Origin: Fibrobacter sp.
GTDB taxonomy: Bacteria > Fibrobacterota > Fibrobacteria > Fibrobacterales > Fibrobacteraceae
Assembly: GCA_024399065.1 (NCBI GenBank)
Contig: JAKSIB010000014.1
Span: forward strand, 28,390-92,389
Direction: 5' to 3'
DNA length: 64,000 bases
Shown here: in pieces, positions 52,046 to 59,834 of the stretch
How the letters are laid out: each line of letters starts with the position of its first letter
Position numbering within the stretch: position 1 is the stretch's first letter
Notes under the pieces: model-generated
Seen by the model: only the letters and a program-made list of their open reading frames with translations
What the model was told of the DNA's origin: nothing
Database searches by the model: none
Translations under genes and position numbers: made by a program

Positions 52046-52872
52046 TGCATATTGGTTGTCATCTTTCTTCTTCTGAAGGCTTTTTCGCCATGGGGCAGGC
52101 CGCTCTTTCAATAGGTGCGGATACTTTCCAGTTCTTTACCCGAAATCCTCGCGGTGGGGCGGCAAAGCCTTTTGACAAGGTCGATGCTGCGAAGCTTGTG
52201 GACTTGCTGCAAGCTAATGGATTTGCTCCGATTCTTGCTCATGCTCCTTATACATTGAACGCCTGCGCTGCCGACGAAGGACTTCGTCAGTATGCTCTGG
52301 ACGTAATGAAGGACGACATGATGCGAATGGATCATTTTCCTGGTGCCATGTACAATTTCCACCCGGGAAGTCATGTGAAGCAGGGGGTGGATGTCGGTAT
52401 CACGTACATTTCCTCCATGTTGAATCAGTTGTTGAAACCGGAGCAGAAGACTACCGTGCTTTTGGAGACTATGGCGGGGAAGGGCTCCGAGGTTGGAAGA
52501 ACCTTTGAGGAACTTAGGGAAATTCTTGATCGTGTAGAACTTTCGGACAAGATGGGCGTCTGCATGGATACTTGCCACGTCTTTGACGGTGGGTACGACA
52601 TTGTAAACCACTTGGATGATGTGCTGGAACAGTTCGACAAAGTTATTGGCTTGAATAAACTTAAGGCCGTTCATCTGAACGATAGCAAGAACCCTATGGG
52701 TAGCCACAAGGACCGTCACGAAGTGATTGGTGGTGGATTTATCGGTTTGGATGCCCTGGTTGGTGTTGTTAACCATCCAGCTTTGAAGAACCTGCCGTTC
52801 TATCTGGAAACTCCCAACGAATTGCCTGGCTATGCAGCCGAAATAAAGTTGATGCGCAGTAAGGCTGTTTAA
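52045..52872 (+). CDS. nfo: Endonuclease IV (deoxyribonuclease IV)
   Basis: 275 residues, normal length. It cuts at abasic sites in base-excision repair with three Zn. Ligand motifs: '[15 protein letters not shown]', 'LAHAPYTLN' , '[13 protein letters not shown]', '[15 protein letters not shown]', '[15 protein letters not shown]', '[20 protein letters not shown]' and '[13 protein letters not shown]' are all in order. The start overlaps the stop of the barrel gene as TAATG. This housekeeping gene thus appears translationally coupled to an outer-membrane protein gene, with no ribosome site of its own that stands out. Confidence 0.96.
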   Translation: MHIGCHLSSSEGFFAMGQAALSIGADTFQFFTRNPRGGAAKPFDKVDAAKLVDLLQANGFAPILAHAPYTLNACAADEGLRQYALDVMKDDMMRMDHFPGAMYNFHPGSHVKQGVDVGITYISSMLNQLLKPEQKTTVLLETMAGKGSEVGRTFEELREILDRVELSDKMGVCMDTCHVFDGGYDIVNHLDDVLEQFDKVIGLNKLKAVHLNDSKNPMGSHKDRHEVIGGGFIGLDALVGVVNHPALKNLPFYLETPNELPGYAAEIKLMRSKAV

Positions 52873-52929
52873 TGGTGCCGATGGGGGTGGAAACTCCCTG
52901 GCGTTTTCTTGGGTAAACAATAATTTGTG

Positions 52930-52957
52930 AAAGGAGTCTGCTTTGCGGGCTCCTTAA
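52930..52957 (+). terminator. Weak hairpin after nfo
   Basis: AAGGAGTCTG / CGGGCTCCTT stem with CTTTG loop; the T run is short, so read-through into the GH9 gene is possible. Confidence 0.45.
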
Positions 52958-52973
52958 AATGTATTCTTAGGAC

Positions 52974-54662
52974 ATGGAATTCCCTATTCGTTATAATCAC
53001 GTTGGCTACGCACCTGATGCGGCCAAAGTTTTCTTTGTAAACCCCGACGAGTTGAAGAAAATTACCCAAGAGAACGTCGAAAAACTCAGATTCCGTATTG
53101 TGGATGAGTCTGGTTGTGTTCTTCATGCGGGTGCTTTTAGGGAAGGATCTTTTGATCATCACGGTCTTTGCGACTATTCTGGAGAAAATCTCTGGACCGG
53201 GGATTTTTCTAATGTGAAGACGCTTTGTTTTTGCTCCATTCAAATTTGCGAATGCAAGGAATGTTGCGAAGGTGTTGTTCCTAAGGTTGTCTTTGAAACA
53301 GAAAAGTTTGAAATCGGTACGGCTTGGATTGAACGTCAGTTGAATGCCAATATCAAGTCTTTCTACTTCCAGCGTAGTGGTGTGGAACTTGAGGAAAAGT
53401 TTGCCGGCAAGTGGGCCAGACCTGCTGCCCATTTTGATGATGATATCGCCTTCCATTCCATGATGAATCGCGAAGGTCACTGGAATGCTCATGGCGGTTG
53501 GTATGATGCCGGCGACTACGGCAAGTACATTGTGAACGGTGGCGTGTCTGTAGGTACCTTGCTTTTGGCTTGCGGACTGTGTGACGGTCGTGTCAAGAGC
53601 ATTAGCGAAGGCGGTACTTTTGAATTGCCTTATGGCTTGAAGGATGAAGTCCGTTTTGAATTGGATTTCTTCCTGCGTATGCAAGATGTGGATGGAGGCG
53701 TATTCTTTAAGGTAACGCCAGAACATTGGGACGCTTTTGTTTCTCCGGTGGATTCAGACAGGTTGCAGAAACGCTTGGTGCTGGGCAAGTCCACTTCCTC
53801 CACGTTGAATTTTGCAGGCGCCTTGGCAATGGCTGCCATGGTTTACCGCAAGGACGATGCCGCCTTTGCTGACTTGTGCCTCGCCGCTGCCCAGAGAGCT
53901 TACGCCTGGGCCTTGAAGAATCCTGCAGTGGAATGGCCGCACAATACGGAAGGCAGCGGTGGGTATGGCGATGAACATCTTGATGATGAATTCTTCTGGA
54001 CTCGTGCCGCCCTCTATTGCAAAACCCGTGATAAGGAACTTTGCGGTTTGCTGCAGAATGACATGAAGAACAACCCGCCGAAGCTTGGCCTGGACTGGCG
54101 CGACACCCAGAACTTTGGATGGATTCTTTTGGCTTTGCAGGACTTTGATTTGAATTTGCAGGGCGTAGCCCGTAAGGCTCTTGAAGATACTGCTGCTGAA
54201 ATCATTCGTTTGCAAAAAGAAGATGCTTACGGCCTTTCTATCCGCAAGTTTATTTGGGGCAGCAACGGTGACGTTGCCAACCATGCCTTGACCCTAGCTG
54301 TCGTAAAACTGTGGCGAGCAGAAGTCAATGACGAATCCTTGGACCACTGGTGCAGAGAACTGATCAACTTTATCTATGGCCGTAATCCTGTGAACCGTAG
54401 TTTCGTGATCGGTTCTGCCTGGAGTTCTCCCAAGCATCCGCACCATCGTTTAAGCCATGGTGACGGCGTCAAGGAACCTATTCCGGGTTTGATCGTCGGC
54501 GGTATTAACTGCGATCGTCAGGATGGTCATCGTGCGCCTCATTATCCAAGTCCGCTGCCTGGACATTCCTACACGGATGAACGTTGCTCTTTCGCTAGTA
54601 ACGAAACGGCCATCAACTGGAATGCTCCGCTGACGACCGTACTTGCAATGCTTTGCTGCTAA
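52974..54662 (+). CDS. GH9 glycoside hydrolase without signal peptide
   Basis: 562 residues. A short N-terminal Ig-like domain of the CelD type (about 1-105; 'IRYNHVGYAPDAAKVFFVN') precedes the (alpha/alpha)6 barrel. Catalytic signatures: 'GGWYDAGDYGKYIVNGG' (the two Asp, about 176-192), 'YGRNPVNRSFVIG' with 'HPHHRLSHGD' and, at the end, 'SYTDERCSFASNETAINWNA' with the proton-donor Glu near 546. The start ATG 52974 is directly preceded by in-frame TAG, and residue 2 onward is already the Ig-like domain, so no signal peptide exists. It may act on imported cello-oligosaccharides in the cytoplasm, or leave by a non-Sec route. Confidence 0.93.
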   Translation: MEFPIRYNHVGYAPDAAKVFFVNPDELKKITQENVEKLRFRIVDESGCVLHAGAFREGSFDHHGLCDYSGENLWTGDFSNVKTLCFCSIQICECKECCEGVVPKVVFETEKFEIGTAWIERQLNANIKSFYFQRSGVELEEKFAGKWARPAAHFDDDIAFHSMMNREGHWNAHGGWYDAGDYGKYIVNGGVSVGTLLLACGLCDGRVKSISEGGTFELPYGLKDEVRFELDFFLRMQDVDGGVFFKVTPEHWDAFVSPVDSDRLQKRLVLGKSTSSTLNFAGALAMAAMVYRKDDAAFADLCLAAAQRAYAWALKNPAVEWPHNTEGSGGYGDEHLDDEFFWTRAALYCKTRDKELCGLLQNDMKNNPPKLGLDWRDTQNFGWILLALQDFDLNLQGVARKALEDTAAEIIRLQKEDAYGLSIRKFIWGSNGDVANHALTLAVVKLWRAEVNDESLDHWCRELINFIYGRNPVNRSFVIGSAWSSPKHPHHRLSHGDGVKEPIPGLIVGGINCDRQDGHRAPHYPSPLPGHSYTDERCSFASNETAINWNAPLTTVLAMLCC

Positions 54663-54683
54663 ATTTTTAAAGAATGGAGAAAA

Positions 54684-55577
54684 CTATTTCTTCGTGGAGT
54701 CTGCCTTGGCGGACTCCTTTTCTTTTTTGTCATCCTTTTCGGGAACGTTGGATGAAGAGGACTGCTGGACAGAAGAAGAGGAAATTTCTTCGGACTTTAC
54801 TGAGTCCGGCGTCGCTTCTGCAATCTTCTTCTGAACCTTGGGCAGGAGATCCTGAAGGTTCACGATGGGACTCTTTTGACGCTCGTATTCTGCCACAGTG
54901 ACGATGGGCTTGTAGTATGTGGAATCCGCTTCAGTGAGGTTTCCTGCGGGCCAAAGATCGACGTAGGAAACAGCGAGGGCAGCCCATTCGCGAAGCCAGT
55001 TCTTACGAGATTCCCTGTTCGTATACCAAGAGTCTGCGCTGTAACGGAAGTCGTGGATGTCTGCAGTCAGGAATACCGGGGATTCTCCGGAAAGCTTGGT
55101 GAATATTCTTTTGACGCGGTGTGTGGCGGCTGCCGTAGTCAGGAGAAGGACTGTGTCTGCCTTGTGCTTCTTGAGCCAGGGAATGATGGTGTAGGCTTCT
55201 CCGATGGTGGAAGCGTCGTCGTGGGGAGCCATGAACACAACGCTGCTGTCGAAGTTTCCCTGCTTCATGAAGTCGTCGACATAGAACTCTGCATTGTTGC
55301 GATTGCGAAGACAGCGTCTGCCAAGAATCAATACGGAGTCGGCGCGTCCTTCGGCAAGGAGTGATGCGGCGTAGTCGCTGCGTTCCAAGTCAGCGGATTG
55401 TCCGTCGAGAACAGCGACCCACTTAACGTGGTCGAATTCATCATCATCCACAAGCCAATGGCCGCTCTGGGTCATGATGAGGTAAAAGGCGATTACCAGC
55501 AAGACAAAGCCAATGGATGCGATTGTGATTAATCGCTTGATACGCTTCTTTTCTTTTTTTGTAGGAATTTTAGCCAT
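54684..55577 (-). CDS. DUF218/YdcF-like membrane-anchored protein
   Basis: 297 residues. A basic start and one membrane helix (about 15-38) place the rest in the periplasm. Residues about 50-200 follow the DUF218 (SanA/YdcF) pattern: 'WVAVLDGQSADLERSDYAAS', 'LAEGRADSVLILGRR', 'DDASTIGEAYTIIPWLKKHK', 'TVLLLTTAAATHRVKRIF'. Such proteins are linked to envelope integrity; the usual GGG start motif of the domain is replaced by LDG. The C-tail is a Ser-run linker and Lys/Glu/Ala/Asp stretch. Its coding end contains a hairpin that could end the facing GH9 transcript. Last gene of the tsaB-rimI group. Confidence 0.78.
   Translation of the reverse strand: MAKIPTKKEKKRIKRLITIASIGFVLLVIAFYLIMTQSGHWLVDDDEFDHVKWVAVLDGQSADLERSDYAASLLAEGRADSVLILGRRCLRNRNNAEFYVDDFMKQGNFDSSVVFMAPHDDASTIGEAYTIIPWLKKHKADTVLLLTTAAATHRVKRIFTKLSGESPVFLTADIHDFRYSADSWYTNRESRKNWLREWAALAVSYVDLWPAGNLTEADSTYYKPIVTVAEYERQKSPIVNLQDLLPKVQKKIAEATPDSVKSEEISSSSVQQSSSSNVPEKDDKKEKESAKADSTKK
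54695..54730 (+). terminator. Terminator of the GH9 gene inside the facing coding sequence
   Basis: GGAGTCTGCC TT GGCGGACTCC stem followed by TTTTCTTTTTT on the plus strand, 33 bp after the GH9 stop; it codes the Lys-Glu-Ser-Ala-Lys-Ala-Asp-Ser tail of the DUF218 protein on the other strand. Confidence 0.8.
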
Positions 55578-55593
55578 GTTAAACTCCTCTAGG

Positions 55594-56040
55594 TTAGCCT
55601 AGTGTCGGACTCTCTGCCTTGTACAAGGCTGCGTTTTCGCCGTCGGAATAATATTTCTTGCGCGATCCGAAAAACTGAAAGCCGTATTTCTCGTAAAAGC
55701 GTCTTGCCTTCAGGTTGTTCTCGCGAACTTCCAGAAAACAACAGTCGCCCTCTTCAAAATTCAACTGTGCGAAGCCGCTTAAAAGAAGCTCGCAGCCAAT
55801 GCCGGAACGTTGGGCCTTTTCGCTGACTGCGATGCTCAGCAACTCTGAATCCGGTCCCAACATGTGGAATATTGCGTATCCCAGAATTTCTGCGAAACTA
55901 TTCTCATACACTACAGCATAGGTGTAGTTGGCGGAAATTTCCTGCTTCATCTGACGTTCATTCCAGTCTTGGAATGCGAGCGCGTTTTGAATATCCAAGA
56001 CAGCCGGGATGTCCTTCAGTTCCATTTTGCGGATGGGCAT
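55594..56040 (-). CDS. rimI: Ribosomal protein S18-alanine N-acetyltransferase-like GNAT
   Basis: 148 residues, one GNAT domain. 'SIAVSEKAQRSGIGCELLLS' (about 70-89) is the acetyl-CoA pyrophosphate loop (Q/RxxGxG/A), and 'FLEVRENNLKARRFYEKYGF' (about 102-121) is the typical RimI segment. RimI acetylates the N-terminal Ala of S18. It lies 28 bp after tsaB, the common tsaB-rimI arrangement, which supports the name over a generic GNAT. The next gene starts 16 bp downstream. Confidence 0.88.
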   Translation of the reverse strand: MPIRKMELKDIPAVLDIQNALAFQDWNERQMKQEISANYTYAVVYENSFAEILGYAIFHMLGPDSELLSIAVSEKAQRSGIGCELLLSGFAQLNFEEGDCCFLEVRENNLKARRFYEKYGFQFFGSRKKYYSDGENAALYKAESPTLG

Positions 56041-56068
56041 TGGCGCGTCCCTCTTTTATAGCCTGCGG

Positions 56069-56734
56069 TTACTTCAACTTCTCGAAGTAGGACGGCTGGA
56101 TGTAGTTTGCTTCTTGAATGAGACTGGGCTTGACGGAATCGAACAGCGGGGCCCACTTGGAAAGAGGCTGGCCTTGTTCGTCTGCGGTTGCAATGTTGCT
56201 CTGCTTGATGAAAGCTCCAATGCCCTCATCGGCGAGAGCGGGGGCGTCTACAACTAGCATTGCCGGCTTGTTTGCCTGCAACTTGCCAAGAACTTCTTCG
56301 GTAGAGATAAAGCTTTCTTCGACTTGTGCGCTAACAGTCTGACGCAGGTACCAGTAGCCGTTGCGGGCTCTGATGAGGACCGCAACCTGGTCTGCGGCAA
56401 AACCTTCGGCGGTACCGAAGCATTCCAAGGCCTGCAGAGAGCTGACTCCAAAAAGGTTTCTCTTGCCGCTAAAGCAGAGACCTTGGCAGAAGGCCACGCC
56501 TGTACGGAGACCGCTGAAGGAACCCGGACCTAAGGTCACCATGACTCGCTTCACGTCGTCAAGAGTTGCCCCTACGCGATTCAGCAATTCGTCCAAAAGG
56601 GCAGACGCCGTTTCTCCGCGTGCCTCAGGATTGACTGTTTCTTCGTAAAGCGGGGCGGAACCGTTGGAGGCTTCGCCGCTTATTGCCATGGAAATTCCCT
56701 TGCGGGATGTATCTACAAAAAGATCAAGTTTCAT
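56069..56734 (-). CDS. tsaB: tRNA threonylcarbamoyladenosine synthesis protein TsaB
   Basis: 221 residues, the usual size. TsaB is the inactive Hsp70-like partner that holds TsaD and TsaE in t6A37 synthesis. Signatures: 'LFVDTSRKGISMAIS', 'ASALLDELLNRVGATLDDVK' and 'MVTLGPGSFSGLRTGVAFCQ' (about 66-85), then 'NLFGVSSLQAL'. The metal-binding His pair of TsaD is absent, as expected. First gene of tsaB-rimI-DUF218. TrmO and TcdA, which act on the same nucleotide, are elsewhere in this window. Confidence 0.94.
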   Translation of the reverse strand: MKLDLFVDTSRKGISMAISGEASNGSAPLYEETVNPEARGETASALLDELLNRVGATLDDVKRVMVTLGPGSFSGLRTGVAFCQGLCFSGKRNLFGVSSLQALECFGTAEGFAADQVAVLIRARNGYWYLRQTVSAQVEESFISTEEVLGKLQANKPAMLVVDAPALADEGIGAFIKQSNIATADEQGQPLSKWAPLFDSVKPSLIQEANYIQPSYFEKLK

Positions 56735-56750
56735 TTGCTCTCATTTACAA

Positions 56751-56837
56751 AGTATGAATTATGAAGTACGAGACTAAATAATCGCGGCCTTGCCGCCTTA
56801 CTTGATCTAATAACTCATAATTCGTAATTCATAATTA
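56751..56837. repeat. Inverted pair of heptad repeats
   Basis: AGTATGA, ATTATGA, AGTACGA at 56751-56771, then the reverse form TAACTCA, TAATTCG, TAATTCA, TAATTAA at 56811-56837, with 40 unrelated bases between. Lies between tsaB and ddl. Confidence 0.65.
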
Positions 56838-56850
56838 AAAAGGTAGCTCG

Positions 56851-57885
56851 CTACCTTTTTATGTACAGGCTCTTTTCGATGATCATATCGATGAGCTGGC
56901 TGTAGGTAATGCCGTTGCATGCTGCCTGCTGGGGGAGAAGACTGGTGGGGGTCATACCGGGCAAGGTATTGGTTTCGATGGCGAACAGTTCGCCGTCCTT
57001 GGTGATACGGACGTCGGTACGGCTGTAGCCTGCGCCACCCAAAGCGTAGTGGGCATTCTTTACCAGTTCCTGGATACGCTGGGTAAGTTCCGGCGCAAAT
57101 TCTGCCGGGGTGACTTCCTTGCATTCGCCGTTGTACTTTGCTTCGTAGTCGAAGTATTCGCGGGTGGTCATACGCATTTCGGTAGGCGGCAGGGGCTTTT
57201 CGCCTTCGATGTAGCCGCAGCTAGCTTCGCCACCGGCAATGAACTTTTCGCAGAGGAGACGGTTGGAATCCTTGAACAGGTCCTGTGCAATCTTGCCAGC
57301 TTCGTCCAGATCCTTGGCAATGCCGATACCGATGGAGGAACCGCCCAGCGGATCCTTGATGACCAGGGGGAAGCCTAGTTCGTCGGCAACACTTACCAGG
57401 GTGTCGCCAGTAAAGTCATGCTTGAAGATGACGCGGTAGGCCGGAGTCGGGATACCGTTGGCGCGATAGATTTCCTTGGACTTGATTTTGTCCATGGCGA
57501 GAGCGGAAGCCAGGAGGCCGCAACCGGTGTAGGGGATGCCCCAGTTTTCGAGGAGGGCCTGGATATGGCCGTCTTCGCCCCACTTGCCGTGGAGAGCGAG
57601 GAATGCAATGTCTGCGTCGGGCAATTCAGAGAGGGCGGGGTTCTTTTTGGTGTTGGCGGCAGTGCCTTCCAGACCGCGGAAATAGTTCACGGAGAAGTTG
57701 TCCTTCTGGTACGGAGAAAGTTCTCGGGAAGACCAGTGCCAGGTACCGTCCTTGTCGATGAGAACCGGATGAATGTTGTACTTGTCCGGGTTCATTGCGC
57801 GGACCACACCGGTGCCGCTAACGACAGAAACATCATGTTCGGTGGACGGACCACCCATCAAAACGAGAACGCGCATACGTGCCAT
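56851..57885 (-). CDS. ddl: D-alanine--D-alanine ligase
   Basis: 344 residues, normal for Ddl, an ATP-grasp enzyme making the D-Ala-D-Ala dipeptide of peptidoglycan. Motifs: 'VLVLMGGPSTEHDVSVVSG', 'IAFLALHGKWGEDGHIQALL', 'PYTGCGLLASALAMDKIKSK', 'FPLVIKDPLGGSSIGIGIAK' (ATP-grasp loop), 'YSRTDVRITKDGELFAIETN' and 'NTLPGMTPTSLLPQQA' (Mg2+ and substrate ligands). AGAGG lies six bases before the ATG. It stands alone rather than in a mur cluster. Confidence 0.97.
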   Translation of the reverse strand: MARMRVLVLMGGPSTEHDVSVVSGTGVVRAMNPDKYNIHPVLIDKDGTWHWSSRELSPYQKDNFSVNYFRGLEGTAANTKKNPALSELPDADIAFLALHGKWGEDGHIQALLENWGIPYTGCGLLASALAMDKIKSKEIYRANGIPTPAYRVIFKHDFTGDTLVSVADELGFPLVIKDPLGGSSIGIGIAKDLDEAGKIAQDLFKDSNRLLCEKFIAGGEASCGYIEGEKPLPPTEMRMTTREYFDYEAKYNGECKEVTPAEFAPELTQRIQELVKNAHYALGGAGYSRTDVRITKDGELFAIETNTLPGMTPTSLLPQQAACNGITYSQLIDMIIEKSLYIKR

Positions 57886-57928
57886 TAAAAACCTCTTTGA
57901 GAAAAACTTTTACGTTGATAATGTAGAT

Positions 57929-57957
57929 AAAAAAAATCCGGGATGATACCCGGATTC
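57929..57957 (-). terminator. Intrinsic terminator of the Lys/Glu-tailed lipoprotein gene
   Basis: AATCCGGG TATCAT CCCGGATT stem, then seven T on the minus strand. Confidence 0.9.
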
Positions 57958-57988
57958 TTCAGAAAAATAAGGTTTTTAGAGGCCGAAA

Positions 57989-58435
57989 TTATTCTTCGTC
58001 TTCTTCTTCCTCTTCTTCCTCTTCTTCTTCCTCTACTTTCTTCTTAGACTTCTTCTTGGAAGACTTGGAAGACTTGGAAGCCTTCTTGCCCTTCTTGCCT
58101 TCGGACTTCTTGATCTTGGAGCCGTCCTTGTACTTCACACCGAATGCACGGTAGTCGCAAGTGATTTCGTCGCTGATGACGAGCATGCTGATACCCATGG
58201 TGGTGCGAGTCTGTTCAGCCTGGATGTCCACGATGTTGTCGAAATCCTTCAGGTTTGCATCGTAGAATTCGGTGATTGCGCAGCGGCCATCTTCGGTAGC
58301 GGCAATCGGGGTGATTTCAGAGTAGAAATCCGGGTTGATTTCGTGGTCGTGAGCGACAACCAGCTGGTGGCTGGTCACGGTACAACCGGTAAGGAACATT
58401 GCAAACATTGCAAGAAGCAAGAGAGCCTTTTTCAT
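57989..58435 (-). CDS. Lipoprotein with Lys-rich then poly-Glu tail
   Basis: 148 residues. Lipoprotein signal 'LLLLAMFAMFLTGC' with Cys18. The compact mature part (about 19-105) has 'NPDFYSEITPIAATEDGRCA' and 'VISDEITCDYRAFGVKYKDG'; the two Cys may pair. The tail is striking: a 27-residue Lys/Ser-rich stretch ('KKGKKASKSSKSSKKKSKKK') is followed by an almost pure Glu/Asp run to the end, giving opposite charge blocks. The function is unknown. Divergent from the SDR epimerase gene. Confidence 0.75.
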   Translation of the reverse strand: MKKALLLLAMFAMFLTGCTVTSHQLVVAHDHEINPDFYSEITPIAATEDGRCAITEFYDANLKDFDNIVDIQAEQTRTTMGISMLVISDEITCDYRAFGVKYKDGSKIKKSEGKKGKKASKSSKSSKKKSKKKVEEEEEEEEEEEDEE

Positions 58436-58547
58436 TATGTACTCCTGTTGAGATAGTTAATTTTTGTATACTAATATATACATAAAATTTCGCATTATGT
58501 ATGAAAAATGGGAAAAATGTATGTAATTTTCCCAAAAAGAGGTAATT

Positions 58548-59468
58548 ATGAGAGTTTTTGTAACCGGCGGCACTGGCTTTATTGGTCATTACGTGGTCAA
58601 GGCTTTATTGGCTAAGGGCCATGAAATTGTGATTGCAACACGTCATCCTAACAAGGTTCCCAGCCTTAAGTCTCAGCCCAATGTTAGTTTTGTAGAATGT
58701 TCCCTGACGGACTTTGATAAAATTGCAGATGGCTTGGTGGGTTGCGATGCCTGCATCCATATTGCTCTCGGTTGGGGTGAAACTCCCAGCACCATGTTGA
58801 TGAACGATACCCGTGCCACGGTGAATATTTTGGAAAACGCAGCAAAGGCTGGTTGCAAGAAGTTTATCTATACCAGTAGTACAGCTGCAATGGGCAAGAT
58901 GCGCCCTTCCATGCGCGAAGTCACCTCTAACTTACCTATGGATCTTTATGGTGCCACCAAGGCTGCCGGCGAAGCTTACGTACTTGGTTTTGCCCATGGT
59001 TACGGAACCCGTTTCCCCGAAGTTACAATGACCCGTAACATTATCCGTCCGGGTTATACTTTTGGAAATCCCGCCTGGTCCGATGGCTGCTCCCAGCCGG
59101 ACCGCCGTTTCTTCGACATGGCCCGCGCCGTCAAGGAAGGCCGCGACATCAACATTATCAAGAATGACGGTACCCAGTTCATTCACGCAAGTCAGCAGGC
59201 TCAGCTTTACGTGAACTTGCTTGAATCCGACAAGAACGAGGAAATCTATCTCGGTCTAGGCAGCGTCTGGATGAGTTGGAAGGAAATTGCGGATATGATG
59301 GTTTCTATGCGCCCTGGCACAAAGTCCAAGGTTGTGGAAACTGACATGGGCTGGGGTGACGAACCCATGCTCTTCGATGTCCATAAGATCAAGGAACACT
59401 TTGGCCTGGCTTTCGATGCCCACGACTTCATGTTGGATCATGTGAAGTGGACATACGAACAGGTCTAA
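58548..59468 (+). CDS. NAD(P)-dependent epimerase/dehydratase (extended SDR)
   Basis: 306 residues. The Rossmann loop is at the very start: 'FVTGGTGFIGHYVVKALLAK' (GxxGxxG). 'FIYTSSTAAMG' and 'LYGATKAAGEAYVLGFA' give the Ser/Tyr-x3-Lys catalytic set (here Tyr in LYGATK), and 'TMTRNIIRPGYTFGNP' the substrate loop. Its substrate, probably a nucleotide sugar or a related small molecule, cannot be told. AGAGGTAATT precedes the ATG. Single gene converging with the Hpt gene, one base apart. Confidence 0.87.
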   Translation: MRVFVTGGTGFIGHYVVKALLAKGHEIVIATRHPNKVPSLKSQPNVSFVECSLTDFDKIADGLVGCDACIHIALGWGETPSTMLMNDTRATVNILENAAKAGCKKFIYTSSTAAMGKMRPSMREVTSNLPMDLYGATKAAGEAYVLGFAHGYGTRFPEVTMTRNIIRPGYTFGNPAWSDGCSQPDRRFFDMARAVKEGRDINIIKNDGTQFIHASQQAQLYVNLLESDKNEEIYLGLGSVWMSWKEIADMMVSMRPGTKSKVVETDMGWGDEPMLFDVHKIKEHFGLAFDAHDFMLDHVKWTYEQV

Positions 59469-59469
59469 G

Positions 59470-59826
59470 TTACTTGGAAGACTGATATTCCTGAAGCCCG
59501 GCAATGACTTTTTGCTGGGCTTTTTTAACGCAGTCTACTAGGTCGGCGTTTGCCGGGGTATCCTGGGGACGGAGCTGCTCGGTGAGTTCCGTAGCAGCCT
59601 TGCGAAGTTCTTCGAAGCCAAGGTTGGCTGCCACGCCCTTGAGGGAATGGGCGCCGCGGAAAGCGGCAACGATATCTCCAGCCTCGATAGCGGACATCAG
59701 AATATCGTAGGAATTGTCGTTTAGGTACATCAAGGCGAATTTTTCGACGAATGCGTCCTTGGAGAGTCTTCCCAGGATGTCTTCGTAATTTCCGCCGATT
59801 TGTTCATAGAAGTCTTTGATATTCAT
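59470..59826 (-). CDS. Histidine phosphotransfer (Hpt) protein
   Basis: 118 residues, a stand-alone Hpt four-helix bundle. The phospho-acceptor is His60 in 'AAFRGAHSLKGVAANLG', the canonical HxxKG motif, followed by 'FEELRKAATELTEQLR'. It would carry phosphate from the receiver domain of the hybrid kinase to the REC domain of the EAL protein. It lies 8 bp after that gene, last in the operon. Confidence 0.93.
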   Translation of the reverse strand: MNIKDFYEQIGGNYEDILGRLSKDAFVEKFALMYLNDNSYDILMSAIEAGDIVAAFRGAHSLKGVAANLGFEELRKAATELTEQLRPQDTPANADLVDCVKKAQQKVIAGLQEYQSSK

Positions 59827-59834
59827 GTTTCCCC

